Part shown: positions 1 through 5,053 of the stretch, piece by piece | How positions within the stretch are numbered: position 1 is the stretch's first letter | Layout: each line of letters begins with the position of its first letter | Source of the DNA: Bacteroidota bacterium | Lineage (GTDB): Bacteria; Bacteroidota; Bacteroidia; Chitinophagales; Chitinophagaceae | Length of the DNA stretch: 7,746 nt | Direction of reading: 5' to 3' | Assembly: GCA_023391015.1 (NCBI GenBank) | Contig: JAEWBT010000092.1 | Span: forward strand, 1 to 7,746 | The notes under the pieces: model-generated | Databases searched by the model: none | Told to the model about the DNA's origin: nothing | What the model saw: the letters and a program-made list of their open reading frames with translations, nothing else | Position numbers and translations under genes: made by a program

Positions 1-148
1 AGGCAGCATTGGGTGTTTGGGTTTCCACCGGCGGATAAGCGCCATTAGCCGTGCTATCTGGTGTGTCGGCCACGGCTTGCGGAGCATCTTTACTACAGGC
101 AGCGCTTGTCAGAAAGCACAGCAAGACCATAGCCAGGAAGGGTTTCAT
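1..148 (-). CDS. Putative small lipoprotein, N-terminus only (runs off left edge)
   Basis: The frame opens with ATG at 148 and stays open to the window edge, giving 49 residues. It starts MKPFLAMVLLCFLTSAACSK: a lysine, a hydrophobic stretch of about 12 residues, then a small-residue run ending in Cys18. This resembles a lipoprotein signal peptide, although the lipobox (SAAC) lacks the usual Leu at -3. Mature residues are rich in Asp, Thr, Pro and Ala (KDAPQAVADTPDSTANG), as in a flexible linker after the lipid anchor. The expected location is therefore the periplasmic face of a membrane. It is divergent from the L,D-transpeptidase gene across 92 bp, so the two may share a promoter region. 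No domain is visible and I do not recognise the protein; a function cannot be given from this fragment. Confidence 0.6.
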   Translation of the reverse strand, partial: MKPFLAMVLLCFLTSAACSKDAPQAVADTPDSTANGAYPPVETQTPNAA

Positions 149-240
149 AATAAAAAAGCGTTTTGGGGAAAAAGACTAAATAAATAATGCCGCAAGGGAA
201 TGGTTCTTGCAAGGCTGAAAATACTTCTCTATTTCTTTGC
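149..240. other. Divergent intergenic region between two lipoprotein-type genes
   Basis: This 92-bp AT-rich spacer must hold the promoters of both flanking genes. It contains runs such as aaataaataatg and a tatttctttg string just before the ATG at 241. Neither strand shows a convincing TTG plus TAnnTTTG pair at correct spacing, so I mark no promoter. An in-frame upstream ATG at 187 is not preferred as the start of the right-hand gene. Confidence 0.4.
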
Positions 241-1659
241 ATGAAACGCCCCGATTTCTCTTTTCGCACTTTGGCCGCTGCAACCGCATTCTTGTTTTGG
301 GGGGGCATGCACACCGGCTGCACCGGCAGCAACAACGAAGAAGTAACGGTTTATCAGAACACAACTGCGAGCAGGGGTGCAGGCGCTACCGACACGACCG
401 CCGGCATCCCCCTGCCCGAAGGCTTCGACGGCACCCAAAACGGGGCCGAGCCGGGCATGACCTTTCCGGTCCTTGATGCACTGGCCTATGATAAAGAATT
501 TATGGGCAATCTCAAGACGGCCCTTTCCCTGACCGACGAAGAAATCAAAAAGCTAAAAAGCGCAGCAGCGGCCTCCGTGGCCGATCTGGATGAATACGGT
601 AGCGGAACGGCCTACCTCGACGATGCCAAAAAGGTGGCCCAGCGCTCGGAAGGCCAACTGAAAAAGATTGTCGGGCCTGAACGCGCCTACCGCCTGCAAC
701 GCCTCGTGGCCGACCGCTACGCCCAAGGCAATATTTCCGGACTTTTACCCCAGGCCCCAAACGCCGTTCCCACCGATACCCGTGTGGTGATTAACGCGCC
801 CGCCCACCGGATGGACATCTTTAACGAAGGGCAACTGGTGAAAAGCTATCTGGTGGGAATCGGGCAGCAGAAATATCCCCTGCCCGCCGGGATGCGCCAC
901 GCCGAGAATATTATTTTCAACCCCACCTGGACACCGCCCAAAGAGCCTTGGGTGAAAGGAAAATTTGCGCCCGGCAAAACCGTTGCCGCCGGTAGCAAAG
1001 ATAATCCCCTCGGCCCCGTCAAGATTCCCATTGGTCCGCCCAGCCTGATCCACGGCGGCAAGCAGCCTTATAAGCTTGGTACCTATGCCTCGCATGGCTG
1101 CGTAGGTCTCACCAACGATGGCATCCGCGATTTCGCAGCCACGCTTGCACAGGTGGCCGGTGGAAAGGAGCTTACCATCGACTCGGTGGAAGCCTATGGA
1201 AAGGCCCGGACGAAAACCAAATGGAAGCGCCTGCAAAAGCCTGTTCCGGTAGAGCTGCGCTACGAAACCATTGTGGCTGAAGACGGCAAGCTGGTTATCT
1301 ACAAAGACGTGTACACGCGCGGTACCAACACCGTGGCCTATGCCCAAAAAGTGCTTACCGCACACGGACTGGATTATGAAACCCTGCCCGAAGCCGAAAA
1401 AACCGCTTTGTATGACGCGCTGGAAACCATGAACCGCAATGCCGCTGGGAAACCTATCGCTGCAAGCATCGGCGCGCGCCCGGCCGCAAGCGGAAATCCA
1501 ACCGCAACCGACAGCACCGCAAAGACTACCGCCAAAAAGGTTAAAAGTCCGCCCAAGGAAATGGCCGTTCCTATCGTGGCGCTGGCCGGCAAAGGCTACC
1601 CCGCCGCACTCGACATGGTGGGCCGCCCCAAACCCAAAGCAGATACCCCCGGACAATAG
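241..1659 (+). CDS. L,D-transpeptidase (YkuD domain), probable lipoprotein
   Basis: The 472-residue protein should cross-link or modify peptidoglycan through a Cys nucleophile, acting in the periplasm. I chose ATG 241 over the in-frame ATG at 187 because it puts Lys2-Arg3 and a hydrophobic segment (about 10-20) directly at the N-terminus, followed by MHTGC with Cys27 as a possible lipidation site (His at -3 is atypical). Residues about 70-165 are helical and charged. The YkuD domain spans about 179-315, beginning DTRVVINAP. The catalytic motif is visible: His271 in LIHGG, then SHGCVGL with Ser284, His285 and Cys287. The position usually filled by Arg two residues after the Cys is Gly289. A further conserved-looking block (about 338-405, ELRYETIVAEDGKLVIYKDV) follows, then an Ala/Thr/Lys/Pro-rich tail. 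The family is clear; which cross-link it makes is not. Confidence 0.9.
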   Translation: MKRPDFSFRTLAAATAFLFWGGMHTGCTGSNNEEVTVYQNTTASRGAGATDTTAGIPLPEGFDGTQNGAEPGMTFPVLDALAYDKEFMGNLKTALSLTDEEIKKLKSAAAASVADLDEYGSGTAYLDDAKKVAQRSEGQLKKIVGPERAYRLQRLVADRYAQGNISGLLPQAPNAVPTDTRVVINAPAHRMDIFNEGQLVKSYLVGIGQQKYPLPAGMRHAENIIFNPTWTPPKEPWVKGKFAPGKTVAAGSKDNPLGPVKIPIGPPSLIHGGKQPYKLGTYASHGCVGLTNDGIRDFAATLAQVAGGKELTIDSVEAYGKARTKTKWKRLQKPVPVELRYETIVAEDGKLVIYKDVYTRGTNTVAYAQKVLTAHGLDYETLPEAEKTALYDALETMNRNAAGKPIAASIGARPAASGNPTATDSTAKTTAKKVKSPPKEMAVPIVALAGKGYPAALDMVGRPKPKADTPGQ

Positions 1660-1662
1660 GTT

Positions 1663-1670
1663 TTCCGGAA
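1663..1670. repeat. TTCCGGAA palindrome, 3 nt after the L,D-transpeptidase stop
   Basis: Perfect 8-bp palindrome, extended to TTTTCCGGAA on the left. It is one of eight copies in the window (starts 1663, 1849, 3053, 3663, 3719, 5032, 5764, 6632). Roughly 0.1 copy is expected by chance in a sequence this long. Four copies lie just beyond stop codons. Confidence 0.6.
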
Positions 1671-1706
1671 GTCTTGTGGGGCTGTTTCCATTTCCCCGCT
1701 TTCATT

Positions 1707-1822
1707 GCGCGGGAGTTCGCGAAGCGGCTCCTGTGTGTAGGGAGCGGCCAGTCTCCGACTGGCTGGCAGTCAAAGACTGCCTTCTCTCCAAGACACGAGT
1801 GTCGCTTCGCAAACACTCGCGC
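1707..1822. repeat. Structured intergenic element: long imperfect hairpin with two apical hairpins
   Basis: The outer arms 1707-1726 (GCGCGGGAGTTCGCGAAGCG) and 1803-1822 (CGCTTCGCAAACACTCGCGC) pair over 20 positions: 17 Watson-Crick pairs, one G-T and two mismatches (1714/1815 and 1718/1811). Inside, CTC 1728-1730 can pair with GAG 1797-1799, GTGT 1733-1736 with ACAC 1793-1796, and GGAG 1741-1744 with CTCC 1786-1789. The apex is two perfect 7-bp hairpins with 3-nt loops: 1747-1763 (GCCAGTC/GACTGGC) and 1765-1781 (GGCAGTC/GACTGCC). No reading frame explains it. It lies between two convergent genes and may serve as a two-way terminator or be a non-autonomous mobile (REP/MITE-like) repeat. I have the impression that related words occur in other Bacteroidota intergenic DNA, but I cannot check this. 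Confidence 0.65.
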
Positions 1823-1840
1823 CAGAGTAGGTTGCGGTCT

Positions 1841-1860
1841 CCGGAAATTTCCGGAAATTC
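1841..1860. repeat. Tandem CCGGAAATTT units directly after the obgE stop
   Basis: Two 10-bp units, ccggaaattt and ccggaaattc, lie head to tail and contain one full TTCCGGAA palindrome at 1849-1856. The block abuts the obgE stop codon (1861-1863), with 4 nt between the stop and the palindrome. A similar tandem form is at 3052-3069. Confidence 0.6.
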
Positions 1861-2853
1861 CTAACTATTCAACAGCTTCCACAAGGCGTCTTTCAACTCC
1901 TGCAAGCCCGTTTCTGCCGCCGCCGATACAAACACGTGCGGCAATTCTTTAGGCAGGGTTTGCTCGATGGCTTCGCGCAGCTCTTCATCCAGCAAATCGC
2001 TTTTAGAGACGGCAATAAGGGCCTTTTTATCCAGCAACTCCGGGTTGTATTCTTCCAGTTCGCGGTGCAGGATGCGGAACTCCGCATCGGGGTCGGGGCT
2101 GTCGGCGGGAATCACAAACAGCAACACCGAATTCCGCTCAATGTGGCGCAGAAACCGGTGGCCCAATCCCCGTCCCTCGGCGGCCCCTTCGATAATCCCC
2201 GGCAAATCGGCCAGGGCAAAGGAGCGGCCATTGCGGTAGGGGACCATCCCCAACTGCGGCACCAGGGTGGTGAAGGCATAATCGGCAATCTTGGGTTTGG
2301 CCGCCGACAACACCGACAAAAGCGTGCTTTTTCCGGCATTCGGAAAGCCCACCATCCCTACGTCGGCCAGGATTTTCAGCTCCAGCATCTTCCAGCCTTC
2401 CACGCCCGGCTCGCCGGGTTGGGCGTGGTCGGGAGCCTGATTGGTGGGGGTGGCAAAGTTGGCATTGCCCAATCCGCCGCGCCCGCCGGGCAGCCAGATC
2501 ACCTCCTGACCATCCTCCAGCACTTCGGCCTCAATGGTTTCGGTTTCTTCGTCGATGGCCACCGTTCCCAGCGGCACTTCAATAATGATATCCTTTCCAT
2601 CACGGCCTGTCATATTGGATTTAAGTCCGGGATGGCCGTCTTCGGCCAGAATGTTTTTCTGATAGCGCAGGTGCAGCAGTGTCCACAGTTGGGCATTGCC
2701 TTTGAGGATGATATGTGCACCGCGCCCGCCATTGCCGCCGTCGGGACCGCCTTTGGCCGTTAGTTTGTTGCGCAGGAAATGCGACGCGCCGCGCCCGCCG
2801 TTGCCGGAGCGACAAAACACCCGGATGTAATCTACAAAGTTTCCTTTTTCCAT
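1861..2853 (-). CDS. obgE: GTPase Obg/CgtA (ribosome-associated)
   Basis: This 330-residue cytoplasmic GTPase binds the large ribosomal subunit and is linked to 50S maturation and the stringent response. The glycine-rich Obg fold fills about 1-158 (e.g. GNGGRGA, KGGPDGGNGGRGAHI, PGGRGGLGN). The G domain follows: G1 GFPNAGKS 169-176, G2 Thr195-Thr196 in AFTTLVP, G3 DLPG 216-219, G4 SKSD 283-286 (Ser in place of the usual Asn), and G5 SAA 310-312. The protein ends about 15 residues after G5, so the C-terminal OCT domain of longer Obg proteins is absent. The ATG at 2853 gives the expected start MEKGNFVDYIRVFCRSG; a longer frame upstream reads only repeat sequence. It is convergent with the L,D-transpeptidase gene. 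A terminator separates it from the upstream DUF4293 gene, so it probably has its own promoter in 2854-3080. Confidence 0.96.
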   Translation of the reverse strand: MEKGNFVDYIRVFCRSGNGGRGASHFLRNKLTAKGGPDGGNGGRGAHIILKGNAQLWTLLHLRYQKNILAEDGHPGLKSNMTGRDGKDIIIEVPLGTVAIDEETETIEAEVLEDGQEVIWLPGGRGGLGNANFATPTNQAPDHAQPGEPGVEGWKMLELKILADVGMVGFPNAGKSTLLSVLSAAKPKIADYAFTTLVPQLGMVPYRNGRSFALADLPGIIEGAAEGRGLGHRFLRHIERNSVLLFVIPADSPDPDAEFRILHRELEEYNPELLDKKALIAVSKSDLLDEELREAIEQTLPKELPHVFVSAAAETGLQELKDALWKLLNS

Positions 2854-2924
2854 AAAATCTGTTGTTAGCGACTGGGTGCAAAGATGCACGAAGTGCGCAG
2901 TTTGTGTTATTCGGGGTACTTCCC

Positions 2925-2995
2925 GCGCTAGGGATGGCAGCGGAAAGCCCACAGCGTCCCGAAGGGCGCGACCCTTCGACAAGCTCAGGATGACA
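2925..2995. repeat. Intergenic repeat: hairpin plus an HPELVEG-type repeat word
   Basis: A perfect 7-bp hairpin lies at 2960-2978 (CGAAGGG, loop CGCGA, CCCTTCG). It runs into a 24-bp word at 2972-2995 that reads CHPELVEG when translated on the minus strand. From memory, this word recurs in intergenic DNA of many unrelated genomes and gives rise to spurious protein predictions. The adjacent stretch GGGATGGCAGCGGAAAGCCC (2931-2950) is also familiar to me as a Bacteroidota intergenic repeat. Both recognitions come from memory, not from a search. Confidence 0.5.
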
Positions 2996-3051
2996 AATAC
3001 GGACAGCCCGGGCCGAAGACAGCGCCCAAAAAGATGTATTTACAGGGCTTA

Positions 3052-3069
3052 TTTCCGGAAAATTTCCGG
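3052..3069. repeat. Tandem TTTCCGG block with one full TTCCGGAA
   Basis: Two TTTCCGG units are separated by AAAA; the palindrome itself is 3053-3060. The block lies between the DUF4293 terminator and obgE and resembles the tandem block at 1841-1860. Confidence 0.5.
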
Positions 3070-3082
3070 TTTGTTTCCCCAT

Positions 3083-3114
3083 AAAAAAAGACAGGCCTTT
3101 CAAACCTGTCTTTT
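3083..3114 (-). terminator. Rho-independent terminator of the serS-DUF4293 unit (possibly bidirectional)
   Basis: GACAGG (3090-3095) pairs with CCTGTC (3105-3110) across a 9-nt loop. AAAA/TTTT extends the stem to 10 bp. Read on the minus strand, the stem is followed by seven consecutive T (3089 to 3083), and it starts 9 nt after the DUF4293 stop codon. The plus strand has a shorter T run (3111-3114). Confidence 0.85.
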
Positions 3115-3122
3115 CTAAAGAA

Positions 3123-3569
3123 TCATCGCAGCCGGTCCACACTTCGGATAAGCTTTTCGTCTTTCCGGATGCCCCGGATGGCCAGGATGAGAAAGATAAT
3201 CGTTGCTACCGGAATCATAGCTCCCAAGATGCCATATTCCTGCCCGGTAATGCCGGTGTAGGTGCTGTTGATGTTGGCAATTTTCATAAACAACACGATG
3301 GCAAACGCAGCCGAGGCCAGGATGCCCAAGGTGGCAATGCCCCGTTGGCGCTTCCGGTCGGCAAAAAAGAAAATAGCCACCAGGGGCAACACGGCCATAA
3401 AGCCCGCCAAAATCAGCAAGGGATAAAAGTTGGCCGCGTTCAGGGTATAGAGCTTGGGGAGCGGCAGCCCGGCAACGCCCCATTTATACAAAATCACGCT
3501 GGGCAAAAACAGCAGCCCGCTAATCATAGAAGCCAGAAACAGCCAGATGCTTTGGACGCGTTGAATCAT
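3123..3569 (-). CDS. DUF4293 family membrane protein
   Basis: This 148-residue inner-membrane protein is of unknown function. ATG 3569 gives MIQRVQSIWLFLASMISGLLF, which matches the MIQR(I/V)Q opening I associate with DUF4293, a Bacteroidota family. The longer frame starting at 3608 adds only 13 unlikely residues. Four hydrophobic segments are visible: about 7-27, 47-68, 78-95 and 112-130. The basic motif DRKRQRG sits between the second and third. The tail IRKDEKLIRSVDRLR is charged and should be cytoplasmic. The gene lies 110 nt downstream of serS on the same strand with no clear promoter between them, so it is probably co-transcribed, and a strong terminator follows. Nothing in the sequence indicates what it does. 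The family assignment is from recalled motifs. Confidence 0.8.
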   Translation of the reverse strand: MIQRVQSIWLFLASMISGLLFLPSVILYKWGVAGLPLPKLYTLNAANFYPLLILAGFMAVLPLVAIFFFADRKRQRGIATLGILASAAFAIVLFMKIANINSTYTGITGQEYGILGAMIPVATIIFLILAIRGIRKDEKLIRSVDRLR

Positions 3570-3598
3570 GGGAAAAGGAATGAAGGATGAAGGATAAT

Positions 3599-3626
3599 GT
3601 AGAGGCAAGGCATGCCTTGTCTCTAC
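3599..3626. repeat. 28-bp palindrome between serS and the DUF4293 gene
   Basis: GTAGAGGCAAGGCA (3599-3612) and TGCCTTGTCTCTAC (3613-3626) are 14-nt inverted arms with no spacer. Thirteen pairs match; the only exception is a G-T at 3605/3620. The GTAGAG...CTCTAC ends resemble a palindromic repeat type I recall from Bacteroidota and cyanobacterial intergenic DNA. In RNA it would form a hairpin between two co-directional genes. A 7-bp direct repeat (GAAGGAT twice, 3582-3595) lies beside it. Confidence 0.65.
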
Positions 3627-3662
3627 GGATTCTGGTGTATAGGAGGAGAATATTTATGAAAT

Positions 3663-3670
3663 TTCCGGAA
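3663..3670. repeat. TTCCGGAA palindrome, 9 nt after the serS stop
   Basis: Perfect copy of the iterated octamer, extended to ATTTCCGGAAAAAT. It sits just downstream of serS on the minus strand and 37 nt from the palindrome at 3599-3626. Confidence 0.55.
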
Positions 3671-3679
3671 AAATGAAAG

Positions 3680-4951
3680 TTACCGGATCACCTCCGTGCG
3701 CATATAAGGCTGCAATACTTCCGGAATGCGGATGCCATCCGGTGTTTGGTATTGTTCCAGAATGGCGGCCACGATGCGCGGCAGGGCCAGCGAAGAGCCG
3801 TTGAGGGAATGCAGCAGTTGGGTCTTCCCGGCCTCATCGCGGGTGCGGGCCTTCAGGCGCCCGGTCTGGAAGGTTTCGAAGTTGGATACCGAGCTCACTT
3901 CCAGCCAGCGCTCCTGCGCGCCGCTCCATACCTCAAAGTCATACGTCAGGGCTGAGGCAAATGACATATCACCGCCGCAGAGCCGCAGGATGCGGTAGTG
4001 CAGGCCCAGGCTTTGCACCAGCTTTTCTACATGACCTACCATCGCGTCGAGCGCTGCGTAGCTGGCCTCCGGCGTGGTAAGCTGCACGATTTCTACCTTG
4101 TCGAACTGGTGAAGGCGATTCAGTCCGCGCACGTCTTTGCCATAAGACCCGGCTTCGCGCCGGAAGCAGGGCGTATAGGCGGTCAGCTTCCGGGGCAGCT
4201 CTTTCGGGTCGGTAATGGTATCGCGAAAAATATTGGTAACCGGCACCTCGGCGGTGGGAATGAGGTAGAGTTCATCGGCGGTCACGTGGTACATCTGCCC
4301 TTCCTTATCAGGCAATTGCCCTGTGCCATAAGCCGAGGCGGTGTTCACCAGATGCGGCGGCTGCACTTCTTCGTAGCCCGCAGCGGTGTTGTAATCCAGA
4401 AAGTAGCTGATGAGGGCGCGTTGCAGGCGGGCACCCAGGCCGGTATAAACCGGAAAACCCGCACCGGTAATCTTGTTGCCCAGCTCAAAATCGATCAATT
4501 TGTATTGCTGCACCAGGTCCCAGTGGGGCTTGGCATTTTCGGGAAGATTTTTCTTCTCTCCGCCGGTGCGCACCACTTCGTTTTCTTCCGGCGTGCGACC
4601 GGCGGGCACGCTTTCGTGGGGCAGGTTGGGCAGTTGCACAAGCAATTCCTGCTGTTCTTTCTCAATCGCATCCAGCTTTTGAGACAGGGTTTTGGAGGCT
4701 TCCTTATGGGCAGAGACCTCCGCTTTGGCAGCCTCCGCTTCTTCTTTTTTACCCTGCGCCATTAGCGCGCCAATGCTTTTGCTGGCCGCGTTGATTTGGG
4801 CAGCCAGCGCATCGTTTTCTACCTGCGTCTTGCGGCGTTGCTCATCCAGCGAAAGGATTTTTTCTACCAGCGAGACGTCGGTAAAGTGTTTTTTCTGTAA
4901 GCCCGCCAGTACGCGGTCTTTCTCACTGCGGAGCAATTGAAGGGTCAACAT
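3680..4951 (-). CDS. serS: Serine--tRNA ligase
   Basis: This 423-residue cytoplasmic class II synthetase attaches serine to tRNA(Ser) (and to tRNA(Sec) where present). The N-terminal tRNA-binding arm is a long antiparallel coiled coil at about 27-105, rich in Glu, Lys and Ala. The catalytic domain follows. TAE 233-235 belongs to the serine-binding region, FRREAGSYGKD 263-273 is motif 2, and GSSLALPR 385-392 is motif 3 with its ATP-contacting Arg. Motif 1 lies around 180-200 (SYFLDYNTAAGYEEVQPPHLV). Length is normal for the family. I chose ATG 4951 (MLTLQLLRSEKDRV), the usual opening. The in-frame TTG at 4963 would overlap the likely -7 box at 4961-4968. It probably forms a transcription unit with the DUF4293 gene downstream. 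Confidence 0.97.
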   Translation of the reverse strand: MLTLQLLRSEKDRVLAGLQKKHFTDVSLVEKILSLDEQRRKTQVENDALAAQINAASKSIGALMAQGKKEEAEAAKAEVSAHKEASKTLSQKLDAIEKEQQELLVQLPNLPHESVPAGRTPEENEVVRTGGEKKNLPENAKPHWDLVQQYKLIDFELGNKITGAGFPVYTGLGARLQRALISYFLDYNTAAGYEEVQPPHLVNTASAYGTGQLPDKEGQMYHVTADELYLIPTAEVPVTNIFRDTITDPKELPRKLTAYTPCFRREAGSYGKDVRGLNRLHQFDKVEIVQLTTPEASYAALDAMVGHVEKLVQSLGLHYRILRLCGGDMSFASALTYDFEVWSGAQERWLEVSSVSNFETFQTGRLKARTRDEAGKTQLLHSLNGSSLALPRIVAAILEQYQTPDGIRIPEVLQPYMRTEVIR

Positions 4952-4960
4952 AAGCGGGGA

Positions 4961-4968
4961 CAAAGGTA
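4961..4968 (-). promoter_or_regulatory. Candidate Bacteroidota -7 box for serS
   Basis: Read on the minus strand the sequence is TACCTTTG, an exact match to the TAnnTTTG element of Bacteroidota primary sigma factor promoters. A TTTA lies at about the -33 spacing, where TTG is preferred. The transcript would start only a few nucleotides before ATG 4951, giving a very short or no leader. Confidence 0.4.
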
Positions 4969-5002
4969 AAGTATCAACCTTGGGTAAAGTTTTAGGAAGG
5001 AC

Positions 5003-5021
5003 AAAAAGGCGCCTTGCCTTT
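5003..5021 (-). terminator. Possible weak terminator after the right-hand operon
   Basis: On the minus strand AAAGGC (5021 to 5016) and GCCTTT (5010 to 5005) form a 6-bp stem with a 5-nt loop. The T run continues to five T (5007 to 5003). It follows the stop of the 438-residue gene by 32 nt and precedes the serS promoter region. The stem is short, so this is tentative. Confidence 0.45.
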
Positions 5022-5031
5022 GGGGTGGATA

Positions 5032-5039
5032 TTCCGGAA
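5032..5039. repeat. TTCCGGAA palindrome, 14 nt after the 438-residue gene
   Basis: Perfect copy of the iterated octamer, extended to ATTCCGGAAAAAT. It is placed just beyond a stop codon, like the copies at 1663, 1849 and 3663. Confidence 0.55.
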
Positions 5040-5053
5040 AAATGCCTTCAACC

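Larger units (their letters stand above)
2854..3080. other. obgE upstream region with mosaic repeat DNA
   Basis: This gap carries no credible gene. Next to obgE is a small hairpin at 2876-2889 (GTGCA, loop AAGA, TGCAC). On the minus strand it includes CATCTTTG (2886 to 2879), one mismatch from the TAnnTTTG -7 consensus and correctly placed for a short leader. No TTG element lies at -33, so I do not call it a promoter. The rest is the repeat at 2925-2995 and the tandem TTTCCGG block at 3052-3069. Confidence 0.4.

Noticed and set aside
187..240. Upstream in-frame ATG at 187 as the start of the L,D-transpeptidase
   Set aside because: It would bury the signal peptide behind 18 polar residues (MPQGNGSCKAENTSLFLC); ATG 241 gives a normal lipoprotein-type N-terminus.
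1707..1822. tRNA-like cloverleaf
   Set aside because: Several hairpins are enclosed by a stem, but there is no 7-bp acceptor with a CCA-proximal layout, no T-loop (GTTCRANNC) and no anticodon arm of correct size.
1660..1860. CRISPR array or small mobile element with a transposase
   Set aside because: There are no regularly spaced identical repeats, no spacers and no transposase frame; the structure is a single branched inverted repeat.
2621..3142. 173-codon frame upstream of and overlapping obgE, containing CHPELVEGSR
   Set aside because: It spans the terminator, the intergenic repeat and the obgE start in the wrong frame. The HPELVEG string is a known type of spurious translation of a repeat.
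3656..3676. Six-codon plus-strand frame MKFPEK preceded by AGGAGGAG
   Set aside because: The Shine-Dalgarno-like run is striking, but Bacteroidota rarely use one. The peptide is just the TTCCGGAA word translated, and nothing follows it.
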